Shown: positions 7,363-17,073, counted from the first letter of the stretch. The stretch is 18,851 bases of DNA from Deltaproteobacteria bacterium (GCA_018262455.1 JAGSPR010000079.1:1-18851); one strand, 5' to 3'. Numbers and translations are program-made. Notes: generated by a model from the sequence alone, not told the origin.

Positions 7363-9237
7363 ATGGTTCCACGTCACGTCGAAGCCGCGCTGACGCAGGG
7401 CATCGAAGCCGACAGCGAGGCGGTCGCGCGGGAGGCTGCCACCACCGCCGACCCGTTGCTGCGCTCGCTCGTCAAGCGCGGTGTGCGGCGCCGCCTGCTG
7501 GCGACGATGGCCGAGCTCGCCACGACCCACGGCGTGGACCCGGCGCCGGCGCATGTGATGCGGGTCGCGGTGCTCCAGCTGCGCAACCAGCGGCTCGCCG
7601 ATGCCGGTGATGCCGGCCTGGTGACCGCGGCGTTCGCGGCGCTGCCCCGGCGCCGGCCGCCTTCCCGGCTGCCGTGGTTGATCGTCCTGGTCGTGGCGGG
7701 GCTGGTCCTCGCCGTGGGCGGGATCGCGTGGATCGTCCTGGCCACCGAGCCCGGGCCACCGGCCAGCAAGGTCTACACGCGCCCGGTCGTGGCGGAGCGC
7801 ATGGATGCCTACCAGGTCGGCGGGGTTCCGCTGCACGACGCCGCGCTCGAGGCGATGCTGCGCGACGGGCTCGTCACCGCGGTGGTGTCCGTCGATCGCT
7901 ACACCCGGGCGCTCGATCGCGGCGAGCACGTCGATCCGGGCGAGCTCGCGGCCAAGCTGCAAGCGCTCGCTGGGCGGACCGAGATCACGGCGCGATCTCC
8001 CGCGCTCGCGAAGGCCTGGGTGGCGCTGATGAACCAGCTCGTCTCGTGGTCGAACCTGTCGCCGAAGGTGGCCGTGTTCGAGTCGGCGTCGAACGAGCTG
8101 GTGATGCGCAGCCACGACGTCTCGTTCCAGCTCGCCGCGCTCGGGCTCGGCTACTTCCTCGATGCCGATGTCACCACGAGGGGCAACTCGCGTGATGCCT
8201 GGCTCTACGCCTATCGCGTCGAGCTGATCTCCATCGTCGAGCGAGGCCGCGAGCCGATGCGGGTGCTGAACCTGCGGCGGCTCGACCAGCTCAACTATGC
8301 CGAGACCAAGTTCGGCATGCAGGGCGAGGAGCTCGGCGATCCGCTCGTCCTGCTCGATCAGATCGACGAGAATGTCGCGACCCGTGATCTGCGCGTGCTC
8401 GCCGACACCGGCAGCTTCCGGATCGGCGGCGACGACTGGATGGACGGCAACACCGCCGCGCTCGAGCTGAGGGCGAAGGTCGACGGCGCGGTCCGGCGCG
8501 AGCTGACGACCGCGCTCGGGGTCGACGGCCCCAACGGCGCAACGGTCGGCGCGCTGCTGAACGAGCGCGCGGCGCTGCTCGGCGACTGGAAGCACCAGGG
8601 CATGCACCTGCGCACGATCGAGACCGTGTTCCTGCCCGACACCTTGCTCGAGCAGGTCGGCAAGTCGGTCCCGAAGCTCGAGCTGCGGCGCGCCGATCAG
8701 ATCGAGACCAAGCTCGCCGAGCTCGGTGCCGCGCGGATCGCCGCGAACCTCGGGGACGCATTGCGGGTCTCGGTCGCGCGCCACGAGGCGCAGCACGGCT
8801 ATGACGTCGAGACCCCGCTGCGGCAGCCACCGGATGTCGAGGCGCTGGTCGGCCCGGTCGAGAACAACGGCCAGACAGACCACTTCGCGACCCGCGTCCG
8901 CAACGAGACCTCGGCGTACCTGAGCCAGATCGCGAGCGATCCGGCGACGCCGCACTGGGCGCTGTGGACGCTCGCGGACTTCGCCTTCGATCGCTCCCAG
9001 TGGGGCGGGGTGTACTCGCACGTCGCGGTGATCGTCCTTGTCGAGCTGGCGAGCCAGCTCGGGGCGAAGCCAGACGATTGGCTGATCGTGCGCGGCAAGG
9101 TCGACCGTGATCGGCTGGCCGCGCTGGCCGGGGTGATCGCCAGCGCCGATGGCGCCCGGCTCCGCCAGGCAGCGGCGGCGAGCTGGACGCGACTGTTCGG
9201 CGTGCCGTACCGCCCGATCGGCGACCGCGCCCAGTAG
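7363..9237 (+). CDS. Single-pass membrane protein with an HEAQH...E gluzincin-like motif, function unknown
   Basis: A 624-residue protein that I cannot assign to a named family. Residues 1-100 are a helical, basic domain probably in the cytoplasm. Residues 103-127 form one strong membrane helix preceded by arginines (PRRRPPSR), which predicts an N-in topology with about 495 residues outside. Near the C-terminus is HEAQH (474-478), followed 37 residues later by Glu515 in RNETSAYL. An HExxH with a downstream Glu before a small and an aromatic residue is the zinc-site pattern of gluzincin metallopeptidases, so a membrane-anchored peptidase is a reasonable hypothesis. The start is 4 bp after the M48 stop and lacks its own Shine-Dalgarno sequence, which suggests translational coupling. 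The coupling to two secreted peptidase-like proteins supports a shared envelope role. A chance HExxH remains possible. Confidence 0.85.
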   Translation: MVPRHVEAALTQGIEADSEAVAREAATTADPLLRSLVKRGVRRRLLATMAELATTHGVDPAPAHVMRVAVLQLRNQRLADAGDAGLVTAAFAALPRRRPPSRLPWLIVLVVAGLVLAVGGIAWIVLATEPGPPASKVYTRPVVAERMDAYQVGGVPLHDAALEAMLRDGLVTAVVSVDRYTRALDRGEHVDPGELAAKLQALAGRTEITARSPALAKAWVALMNQLVSWSNLSPKVAVFESASNELVMRSHDVSFQLAALGLGYFLDADVTTRGNSRDAWLYAYRVELISIVERGREPMRVLNLRRLDQLNYAETKFGMQGEELGDPLVLLDQIDENVATRDLRVLADTGSFRIGGDDWMDGNTAALELRAKVDGAVRRELTTALGVDGPNGATVGALLNERAALLGDWKHQGMHLRTIETVFLPDTLLEQVGKSVPKLELRRADQIETKLAELGAARIAANLGDALRVSVARHEAQHGYDVETPLRQPPDVEALVGPVENNGQTDHFATRVRNETSAYLSQIASDPATPHWALWTLADFAFDRSQWGGVYSHVAVIVLVELASQLGAKPDDWLIVRGKVDRDRLAALAGVIASADGARLRQAAAASWTRLFGVPYRPIGDRAQ

Positions 9238-9266
9238 CGCGATCACTCGGCTATGCTGCGCACCAC

Positions 9267-10915
<1,649 letters not shown>

Positions 10916-10919
<4 letters not shown>

Positions 10920-10965
10920 GCTGGCCTGAGCTGGCCTGAGCTGGCCTGAGCTGGCCTGAGCTGGC
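10916..10965. repeat. Five perfect tandem copies of a 10-bp unit (CTGAGCTGGC)
   Basis: The unit CTGAGCTGGC occurs five times head to tail without a mismatch. The first copy contains the TGA stop of the fumarase gene (10917-10919). The array lies between that gene and a convergent membrane-protein gene that ends at 10979. Each copy carries a TGA, and because the period is 10, the copies put stop codons in all three plus-strand frames. Each unit contains AGCT and the junctions contain GGCC, so only short imperfect hairpins can form. Confidence 0.95.
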
Positions 10966-10978
10966 ACGATGAGCGGGA

Positions 10979-11455
10979 TCACGGCAACGTCGGCGGGGTC
11001 GCCGGGACCTCGCCGGTGTCGAGCGCGTGGTCGATGCGAGCGGCGAGCAGCCGCGCGGGCCTGGCCGAGGCGAGCGCGACCTTCATGACGAGCTGGTTCT
11101 GGCCGAGGTCGAGCAGGAGGTACTGGCGCGGATGGGTGAACCGCCAGCCGAGCAGCCCGACGCCCACGACGATCGTCGAGATCCCCATCGCGAGGCCCTC
11201 GCTCGCCACCCAGAGCGCGCCGAGTGCGGTGACCGCGAACCCGGCCCAGCTGTGGCGGAGCTCGAGCCAGCGCACGACGCGTACGCCGTGCACCGTCGTC
11301 ACGATGTTCTCGGCGACGGCCGCGAGGCCACGCTGCGCTCGCCAGGTCAGCGTGTCGCCGGCGACCTCGAGCGTGGCGCGCCTGCCGTACGCGGTTCCGA
11401 TGATGACGATGGGCGCGCTCACGAGGCACACGAACGCATCCCGATTGGCTCCCAC
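10979..11455 (-). CDS. Small membrane protein with two adjacent helices, unknown function
   Basis: A 158-residue protein of unknown family. Residues about 10-66 form a mixed, probably beta-rich region (RRATLEVAGDTLTWR) that resembles the start of small membrane proteins with a PH-like fold. Residues 68-84 and 88-104 are two hydrophobic helices with a very short turn, and residues 106-145 follow with a strand-like YLLLDLGQNQLVM. The opposite frames are less protein-like, so I take this as a real gene. The start is uncertain: GTG 11455 is the longest, with TATCCT directly before it, and GTG codons at residues 9 and 12 are alternatives. It converges on the fumarase gene and diverges from the Hsp70-like gene. 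Confidence 0.65.
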   Translation of the reverse strand: MGANRDAFVCLVSAPIVIIGTAYGRRATLEVAGDTLTWRAQRGLAAVAENIVTTVHGVRVVRWLELRHSWAGFAVTALGALWVASEGLAMGISTIVVGVGLLGWRFTHPRQYLLLDLGQNQLVMKVALASARPARLLAARIDHALDTGEVPATPPTLP

Positions 11456-11512
11456 AGGATAGCGGTTGGCGGGAAGCTAGTAAATAGCGACGCGATCGCC
11501 GACGGTGGGTCC
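11456..11512. promoter_or_regulatory. Divergent promoter region upstream of the Hsp70-like gene
   Basis: These 57 bp separate two outward starts. The stretch GCTAGTAAATAGCG (11476-11489) is one of the few AT-rich patches in the window. Read on the plus strand it gives TAAATA, a plausible -10 for the Hsp70-like gene with a leader of about 20-25 bases. Read on the minus strand it gives TATTTA, a plausible -10 for the membrane protein. A single patch could thus serve both directions. No -35 element is convincing. Confidence 0.4.
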
Positions 11513-12733
11513 ATGGATGCGGTTGGCATCGACTTCGGCACCACCAACTCTGCGGTCGCGATCGCGAGCGATGATGGCAACGTGCGCCTGGTCCCGCTCG
11601 CGGGCGCGACGCACTGGCGCACCGTGCTCTATTTCGAGCCAGGAGGCCGGCTCAGCGCGGGAGCCCCGGCGATCGCGCGCTACCTCGAGACCGCGGGAGA
11701 GGGCCGGCTGATCCAATCGATCAAGTCTCACCTCGCGAGCGCGGCGTTCTCCAAGACGTACATCTTCGGCCGGCGCTGGCAGCTCGAGGACATGATCGCC
11801 GCCTACCTCCGCCAGCTCCGCGCGGCGGCGGCGCCCGTCGAGCTCGGGAATCGCTGCGTGATCGGCCGCCCCGTGCGGTACTGGGGCGCCGACGACGCCG
11901 AGGACGACGAGCGCGCGCTTGGCCGGATGCGCTCGGCGCTCGCGACGGCGGGGTTCGACGAGGTCGTGTTCGAGTACGAGCCGGTCGGCGCGGCGGCACG
12001 CTACGCGGCGCGGCTCGATCACGAGGAGCTGATCGTGGTGGCCGATTTCGGCGGCGGCACGACCGACTTCACGGTGGTGCGGGTGCCGAGCGGGCAGGTG
12101 CTCGCGACCGCCGGCATCGGGATCTCCGGCGATGCGTTCGACGCGCGCGTGATCGACGCCCTCGTCGCGCCGGCCCTCGGACGCGGCACCCGCTATCGTG
12201 ACGAGCTCGGCGGCGAAGCCCCGGTGCCGGCTTGGCTCTACGGTCATCTGCGACGGTGGCATTACCTGTCGTTCCTGCGCGAGGAATCGACGATCCGGCT
12301 GCTCGAGCGGGTGGCGTACGGCGCGCTCGACCGTCCGAAGTTCGAGCGGCTGATCCGGATCGTCGACGAGGATCTCGGGCTCGTGCTGCATCGTTCGGTC
12401 GAGGGTGCGAAGGTGCGGCTGTCGACCAGGCCGGAGGATCGGCTGGCGCTCGACGAGATCGAGCTCGACCTGCCGGTGACCCGTGCGGGCTTCGACGACT
12501 GGATCGCCGACGACCTGTCCTCGATCGATCGCGTGCTGGATCGCGTGCTCGCGGAGGCCGGGGTCTCCGCCGGCGACGTCGATCGCGTGTTCGCGACCGG
12601 CGGCAGCTCGCTCGTGCCGGCGGTGCGTGCGCGGCTCGTGGCGCGGTTCGGCATCGACAAGCTCGTCGGCGGGGAGGAGCTGACGAGCGTGGCATGGGGA
12701 CTCGCGGCGCGGGCGCATCAGGTCTTCGGCTGA
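11513..12733 (+). CDS. YegD-like Hsp70-family ATPase without a substrate-binding domain
   Basis: A 406-residue cytoplasmic protein with an actin/Hsp70-type nucleotide-binding fold. Phosphate-1 motif: GIDFGTTNS at the N-terminus. Phosphate-2 motif: DFGGGTTDF from Asp178. Adenosine motif: FATGGSSLVPAV from residue 360. The peptide-binding beta domain and lid of DnaK are absent. The internal signatures CVIGRPVRYWG and VVFEYEPVGAAARY closely match E. coli YegD as I recall it. YegD-type proteins are uncharacterised in detail but are treated as atypical chaperones. ATG 11513 was chosen because the phosphate-1 motif begins five residues later; the frame is open further upstream only as an antisense shadow of the membrane-protein gene. 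The following PepSY-type gene is 43 bp downstream. Confidence 0.92.
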   Translation: MDAVGIDFGTTNSAVAIASDDGNVRLVPLAGATHWRTVLYFEPGGRLSAGAPAIARYLETAGEGRLIQSIKSHLASAAFSKTYIFGRRWQLEDMIAAYLRQLRAAAAPVELGNRCVIGRPVRYWGADDAEDDERALGRMRSALATAGFDEVVFEYEPVGAAARYAARLDHEELIVVADFGGGTTDFTVVRVPSGQVLATAGIGISGDAFDARVIDALVAPALGRGTRYRDELGGEAPVPAWLYGHLRRWHYLSFLREESTIRLLERVAYGALDRPKFERLIRIVDEDLGLVLHRSVEGAKVRLSTRPEDRLALDEIELDLPVTRAGFDDWIADDLSSIDRVLDRVLAEAGVSAGDVDRVFATGGSSLVPAVRARLVARFGIDKLVGGEELTSVAWGLAARAHQVFG

Positions 12734-12776
12734 GCGGGCGCGCGAGCCGGACCAGGGTCAGGAGTAGGATGCCCGG

Positions 12777-13448
12777 GTGGTCGCGCGCAAAGCTCATCGC
12801 TGGCTCGGGCTCGCCCTGCTTGCCCCGCTCGTGGTGTGGGTGACGACGGGCTTCCTGTTTCACCTCAAGCCCGGATGGAGCGGCGCGTACGAGATGATCT
12901 CGGCCGAGGATCACGCGGCAGTCATCGACCCCGCTGGCCTGGTGACCCCTGCAAGCGCGCTCACCGCCGCACGCGCAAGCAAACCAGAGCGCGAGGCAGC
13001 GCTGCACGGGCTCGAGCTCGTCACCCTCGGAGGCGCGCCGACCTACCGCCTGGAGCTCGGTGACCGGGTGATCCTGGTGGACGCGACCAGCGCCGCGCTG
13101 CGATCCCCACTCGACGACGCCGCTGGCCGCCGGCTCGCCGAATACGCCGCCGGCCGCGCGACCGCCGCCGACCGCTACGGCGCGATCGAACGGGTCGAGA
13201 GCGACGACCACACCGTGCGCAGCCACTTTGCCGGCGGCGCCGTGGTCGCGGTCGGTCGTGACGACGGCAGGGTCAGCCAGACCGGCCCTGACAGCGAGCG
13301 TATCGACTGGCTGTATCGGCTCCACTACCTCCAGTGGACGCGAAATCGCACCTTCGATCGCGTCGCCGCGCTGGCCGCGCTGGCTGGCCTGCTGGTCCTG
13401 GCCGGCCTGGGCGTCGTGCTGCTGGTCCGCCGGCCGCGTCCGAGCTAG
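12777..13448 (+). CDS. PepSY-type membrane protein with N- and C-terminal helices
   Basis: A 223-residue protein. Residues 1-9 are basic and lead into HRWLGL, the usual opening of PepSY-associated membrane proteins, with a membrane helix at about 9-30. A periplasmic domain of about 160 residues follows, containing two short PepSY-like segments (residues about 50-105 and 130-175). WLYRLHYLQWTRNRTFDR then precedes a second helix at about 193-217. Histidines 7, 29 and 187 lie near the membrane faces. Related proteins occur near iron and haem uptake genes, but none is seen here, so a substrate cannot be named. The GTG start has TAGGAT 6 bases upstream and no Shine-Dalgarno sequence, which suggests a leaderless message. 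It converges on the HesB-like gene with 46 bp between stops. Confidence 0.8.
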   Translation: MVARKAHRWLGLALLAPLVVWVTTGFLFHLKPGWSGAYEMISAEDHAAVIDPAGLVTPASALTAARASKPEREAALHGLELVTLGGAPTYRLELGDRVILVDATSAALRSPLDDAAGRRLAEYAAGRATAADRYGAIERVESDDHTVRSHFAGGAVVAVGRDDGRVSQTGPDSERIDWLYRLHYLQWTRNRTFDRVAALAALAGLLVLAGLGVVLLVRRPRPS

Positions 13449-13494
13449 TCCCCTGGATCCGTGATTCCTGGCAAGAGTCCGTTCACGTGGTCGG

Positions 13495-13821
13495 TCAGAT
13501 GACGCCAGCGACGTTCGGGTTGTCGAACCGGAACGCGCATCGCGATTCGTCGTAGTCGATCGTCGCCCCGAGCAAGTATGGCGCGTGCTCGCGCCGGATC
13601 GCGACCGGGAATCCCTTGCTGCGCTGGATGATGTCGACTTGCTCGTCGAGCTCGTACGGGTTGCTCGGATCGTCGCTGTACCCGAAGAAGTAGCTGTAGC
13701 CGTGCACGGGGTCGCCTTCGATCGCGACGCGGAGCGGCGCGTCGTCGGGGGAGACGTCATCCAGGTAACGCCGTAGCGCCGCTGCGGCCGCGTCGGTGAG
13801 ATGCACGATCGTCGGGATCAC
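13495..13821 (-). CDS. HesB/IscA-fold protein lacking the iron-sulfur ligand cysteines
   Basis: A 108-residue protein that aligns by eye over its length with A-type iron-sulfur carriers. The opening IVHLTDAAAAALRRYL corresponds to the usual 'ltdaA...l' helix, the middle LRVAIEGDPVHGYSYFF to the strand with the first ligand Cys, and the end FRFDNPN to the common FxNPN. The Cys in the SGCSG loop is replaced (Val39 in DPVHG), and the C-terminal CxC tail is missing because the protein stops after NPNVAGVI. The only cysteine is Cys95. It probably does not carry a cluster in the usual way. GTG 13821 was chosen as the start; GATAAC lies 6 bases upstream. The gene follows the kinase on the same strand after 88 bp. 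Confidence 0.8.
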   Translation of the reverse strand: MIPTIVHLTDAAAAALRRYLDDVSPDDAPLRVAIEGDPVHGYSYFFGYSDDPSNPYELDEQVDIIQRSKGFPVAIRREHAPYLLGATIDYDESRCAFRFDNPNVAGVI

Positions 13822-13886
13822 GCGGGAGTTATCGACGGGCGCGTGGCGCAACGCAATCCCCGACCTCGAGAACGGGCCGCCGCCGA

Positions 13887-13915
13887 GGCTAGCCGCGGCG
13901 CCGCCGCGGCTAGCC
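13887..13915 (-). repeat. Perfect 13-bp inverted repeat over the kinase stop codon
   Basis: GGCTAGCCGCGGC (13887-13899) and its exact reverse complement (13903-13915) flank a 3-base loop. The kinase TAG stop (13910-13912, minus strand) lies within one arm, so the hairpin would form right at the end of the message. The stem is very GC-rich and should be stable. No T-run follows on the minus strand, so it is not a classical intrinsic terminator. It may protect the 3' end, assist termination, or lower read-through into the HesB-like gene. Confidence 0.85.
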
Positions 13916-15724
13916 CGGGTGTGGCGGCTCGACGGGCAGCAGCTGCCGCAGGTGCCAGGCCTGGATCTCGAGCCGGCGCAGCGCATCGCGGCGCGAAGCT
14001 GCGATCGAGCGGCCGAGCAGCCCGTTGAACAGCACGATCCCGAGGTTGCCCGCGATCAGGATCACCGTGGTGGGCGTGCCGCCGAGATGGAGCGCTCGCG
14101 CATCGATCACGATCGCGCCATCGATGAGGTGCCACGTCGAAGCCATCACGCCGGTCGCCTCGAGCGCGAACGGGGCCACGAGCGAGGCCAGCGCGATCGC
14201 GATGATGAGCCACGGCCGATCCATGACCTCCGGCTGCGCGACGAGCGTCGCGGTGTACATGCCGATGATGCCGGGCACGAGCACGAACGGCCCGAACACC
14301 CGGCTGAACAGCACCATCAAGACCCCGTTGAGGACCAGCGGGATGATCGCGCTCGGACGCCTCGCCCGGACCTGGTACGCCGAGTGACCGGCCGACAGGA
14401 GCACGACCGCGTAGATCGGCACGAACACCGCCCAGTCGACGCCTCCGGCCCACAGCACGAGCGGCACGAATGCCAGGTAGGACAGCAGCGACCACGCCGC
14501 GGTGCGTGCCGTGCGCACGCCGAGCTGGAGCTCGAACTCCTGGAGCTGCGCCGCGAGCTGGGTCGGGAGCTCGCGCGGGGGCTCGATCATCAGGGACATC
14601 ACGAGCGCCGCGGCCTCGCTCGATTGCGGATCGAGCACGAGCGCGTTGCCCGCGATCCGGATCGCCTCCGCGCGCCGGCTCGGATCGGCGAGCGCTTGCT
14701 TCGCGTGAGCGAGGTGCTCGGCGGCGAGCGCGCGGCGCCGCTCGAGATCTCGATCACCATCGAGGTAGCGCTGGACTCGATCCGCGAGCTCGCGCGCGGT
14801 CGGGCGGAGCGATGGATCGGCGGCGAGCGCCGCGGTGCACGCGGCGTCCAGCTCGGGCGCGATCGGGCGATCGGGCCGCCGCTGCGCCGGCGCGACCGTC
14901 GGGGTCGCGAGCGTGCTGGCGATCGCCGCGTCGCCGCTCGGATGGAGCGAGACCCCGGCCAGCATCTCGAACAGGATGCTCCCGAGGGCGTAGATGTCGG
15001 CGGCCCGCCCGACGTCGGCCTCGCCTCGCACTTGCTCCGGGGCCATGTAGCCCGGCGTGCCGAGCATCGCGCCGACCTGGGTGTTGCCCTCGAGGGTTGT
15101 GATGTCTCCGGGCTGGCCCGCCCCGCCTTCGCGGTCGCCGATCACGCGCGCGATGCCCCAGTCGAGCACGTAGACCTCGCCGTAGTCGCCGAGCATGATG
15201 TTCGAGGGCTTGAGATCGCGATGGACGACCCCGCGTTCGTGCGCGAACTCGATCGCGAGGCAGACGTCGATGAACGCGCGGAGCAGCGTCTGCAGCGACG
15301 CCTTGCGTAACAGCACCTCGTACAGCGTCGTGCCGGCGAGCTGCTTCATCGTGAAGTACGGACGCCCCTCGGCGTCCTCCCCGAGGATGTGGACCGGGAC
15401 GATCGCGGGGTGATCGAGCCGCGCCTGGATCCTGGCCTCGCGGAGGAAGCGATCCACCGCCTCTGGGGTCGCATGGGCCGCGCGCAGCCGCTTGATCGCG
15501 ACGTTGCGGCCGATCTTCGGATCGTGGGCCTGCCGCACCTCGCCCATTCCGCCCTTGCCGATCAGCTCTCCGACCTCGTGGCCCGCGATGGTGGGCCTGG
15601 ACAGCCGGGTGCGAGCGCCGGGCTCCGGATCACCCTCCACGGCCACCAGCGTGTCCGCGACATCGTTGGTCGCCACCTGACTGGATGTCAGCGTCGGATC
15701 GCCGGCCTCCTCGGATGGCTTCAT
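13910..15724 (-). CDS. Membrane-anchored eukaryote-type serine/threonine protein kinase
   Basis: A 604-residue kinase. Residues about 45-325 are the kinase domain, with glycine loop IGKGGMGEV (55-63), ATP lysine Lys78 in VAIK, catalytic loop HRDLKPSN from 168, metal-binding DWG at 188-190 in place of DFG, and GTPGYMAPE ending at 230. The key residues are intact, so it should be active. Residues 326-380 are a helical, TPR-like linker. Residues about 405-572 contain about six hydrophobic segments, followed by a cytoplasmic tail of some 30 residues. No extracellular sensor domain is visible, so the membrane part itself is the likely input module. ATG 15724 was chosen because the acidic N-terminal tail typical of such kinases starts there; upstream codons are low-quality and arginine-rich. 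It is divergent from the radical SAM gene. Confidence 0.94.
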   Translation of the reverse strand: MKPSEEAGDPTLTSSQVATNDVADTLVAVEGDPEPGARTRLSRPTIAGHEVGELIGKGGMGEVRQAHDPKIGRNVAIKRLRAAHATPEAVDRFLREARIQARLDHPAIVPVHILGEDAEGRPYFTMKQLAGTTLYEVLLRKASLQTLLRAFIDVCLAIEFAHERGVVHRDLKPSNIMLGDYGEVYVLDWGIARVIGDREGGAGQPGDITTLEGNTQVGAMLGTPGYMAPEQVRGEADVGRAADIYALGSILFEMLAGVSLHPSGDAAIASTLATPTVAPAQRRPDRPIAPELDAACTAALAADPSLRPTARELADRVQRYLDGDRDLERRRALAAEHLAHAKQALADPSRRAEAIRIAGNALVLDPQSSEAAALVMSLMIEPPRELPTQLAAQLQEFELQLGVRTARTAAWSLLSYLAFVPLVLWAGGVDWAVFVPIYAVVLLSAGHSAYQVRARRPSAIIPLVLNGVLMVLFSRVFGPFVLVPGIIGMYTATLVAQPEVMDRPWLIIAIALASLVAPFALEATGVMASTWHLIDGAIVIDARALHLGGTPTTVILIAGNLGIVLFNGLLGRSIAASRRDALRRLEIQAWHLRQLLPVEPPHPG

Positions 15725-15867
15725 GGTCCTACGGTAACGCGATCCTCTCCGAGGGGCGCGATGCCCGCGCAGCCGTTGCGATCGGCAACGCGCCTCGCAC
15801 GCCGATCGCGCAGATCCTCGATGCCTGGAGCCATGCGATCGGCACCCCGGTTGCACCAGTTCCCCTG
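15725..15867. promoter_or_regulatory. Gap between the kinase and radical SAM genes, promoters or an N-terminal extension
   Basis: If the radical SAM gene starts at ATG 15868, these 143 bp hold both promoters. The radical SAM frame remains open through the whole stretch back to ATG 15715, with a third-position GC of about 75%, lower than the surrounding genes. I therefore lean towards non-coding. No clear -10 or operator was found on either strand. Confidence 0.35.
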
Positions 15868-17073
15868 ATGTCCCTGCCGGTCGTGGTGTCTCCCTATCTG
15901 CGTCCGTTTCGGCGCGATGGGCAGCTGGTCGTCGACGACGGCCGCGGCGCCACGTTCAACCCAACCCCCGTCCAGCTGGCCGCCTTGCGGGCGCTGTGGC
16001 CGGGGCACGAGGACGTCGCGGCGCTCGACCGGGCTGCGGCCGATCACGGCGCAGCCGCGGTGCAGCTCGCGCTCGCCGAGCTCGTCGATCTGGGCGCGCT
16101 GTACGCCGACGCCGCCGGCGCTGAGCGGGCGCTCGACGTCGCGCTCGAAGGCGCCATGCCGGTCGTCCCGTTCGTCGATCAGATCGAGCTCACCAACATC
16201 TGCCCGATGCGGTGCGGGTTCTGTCCACGAGGCATCCCGGGTCGGATCACGCGGCCGACCGGATTCATCGAGCGCGCGCTGTTCGAGCGGCTGCTCGCGC
16301 AGGTCCATCCCGAGCAGGCGCGCTGGCGTCCGCTCGAGCTCCACCACCTCGGCGAATCGCTGCTCCACCCCGAGCTGCCCGCGCTGGTCGCCGCGGCGAC
16401 GGAGCACGGGCTGCCGACCGAGATGTCGGTCAACCCCTCGCACCTCGCGCCCGAGCTGGCGCGCGCGATCCTCGATGCCGGGCTGCGCAGGCTCGTGATC
16501 TCGCTCGACGGCGTCGATGGCGACACGCTCGCTGCGATCCGCGGGCCGGCGGCGCGGTTCGATCGCGCCGAGCGCAACCTCGAGGCCGTGCTCGCCCACG
16601 CCGCCGGCATGGCCGCACCCCCGACGATCGTGATCCAGATGATCGATCTGGCCCGCAATCGCCACCAGCACGCCAGCTTCCTCGCCCGCTGGGGCGCGCT
16701 CGGGTTGCCGTTCGTGCGCGCCTACGTCAAGGATCTCGACGGCCCCGATCCCGAGACCGGGCTGCCGAGCGCGCGCCCGACCCGCTACCTCTGTTCCTAC
16801 CCGTGGCGCTCGGTGGTCGTGCTGTGGGATGGCCGCGTGGTCCCGTGCTGCCGCGACGACGACGCCCGCCTGGTCCTCGGAGATCTCCGCACGCAGACCC
16901 TCACCGAGATCTGGCATGGCCCGGCCGCGCAGGCGCTGCGCGCGCTGCACCGCTCGGCCGAGGCGCCCGCCGGCCACCTGTGCACCGGCTGCGCGTGGCG
17001 ACGCGGCGCCTTCCGGGCCGCAGCGCCGGGCCGTCATCCCGACGACGCGCACGACGAACCGCTCCACTGGTGA
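15868..17073 (+). CDS. Radical SAM protein with a SPASM-type C-terminal cluster domain
   Basis: A 401-residue enzyme. Residues 1-85 are a small helical domain similar in feel to the peptide-recognition (PqqD/RRE-like) domains of RiPP-modifying enzymes; this part is tentative. Residues about 103-300 form the radical SAM barrel, with the cluster motif Cys112-x3-Cys116-x2-Cys119 in NICPMRCGFCPRG. The C-terminal part looks like a SPASM or twitch domain: Cys309, the WDGRVVPCC segment with Cys327 and Cys328, GDLRTQTLTEIWHG, then Cys372-x2-Cys375. It should cleave S-adenosylmethionine to start radical chemistry; the substrate is unknown. ATG 15868 is the only start that avoids overlap with the divergent kinase; ATG 15715 would add 51 residues. 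No precursor peptide gene is visible nearby. Confidence 0.9.
   Translation: MSLPVVVSPYLRPFRRDGQLVVDDGRGATFNPTPVQLAALRALWPGHEDVAALDRAAADHGAAAVQLALAELVDLGALYADAAGAERALDVALEGAMPVVPFVDQIELTNICPMRCGFCPRGIPGRITRPTGFIERALFERLLAQVHPEQARWRPLELHHLGESLLHPELPALVAAATEHGLPTEMSVNPSHLAPELARAILDAGLRRLVISLDGVDGDTLAAIRGPAARFDRAERNLEAVLAHAAGMAAPPTIVIQMIDLARNRHQHASFLARWGALGLPFVRAYVKDLDGPDPETGLPSARPTRYLCSYPWRSVVVLWDGRVVPCCRDDDARLVLGDLRTQTLTEIWHGPAAQALRALHRSAEAPAGHLCTGCAWRRGAFRAAAPGRHPDDAHDEPLHW

Noticed and set aside
7021..9246. A long antisense open frame (741 codons) opposite the HEAQH gene, and similar long antisense frames at 3325-4941, 5019-6554 and 13796-15310
   Set aside because: They mirror strong plus- or minus-strand genes in very GC-rich DNA, are rich in Arg, Asp and Leu without domain motifs, and lack start signals. 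They are shadows of high third-position GC.
15685..15867. A longer radical SAM protein starting at ATG 15685 or 15715
   Set aside because: It would overlap the divergent kinase start, has no ribosome binding site, and its third-position GC is lower than in the rest of the gene. It is kept only as an alternative.
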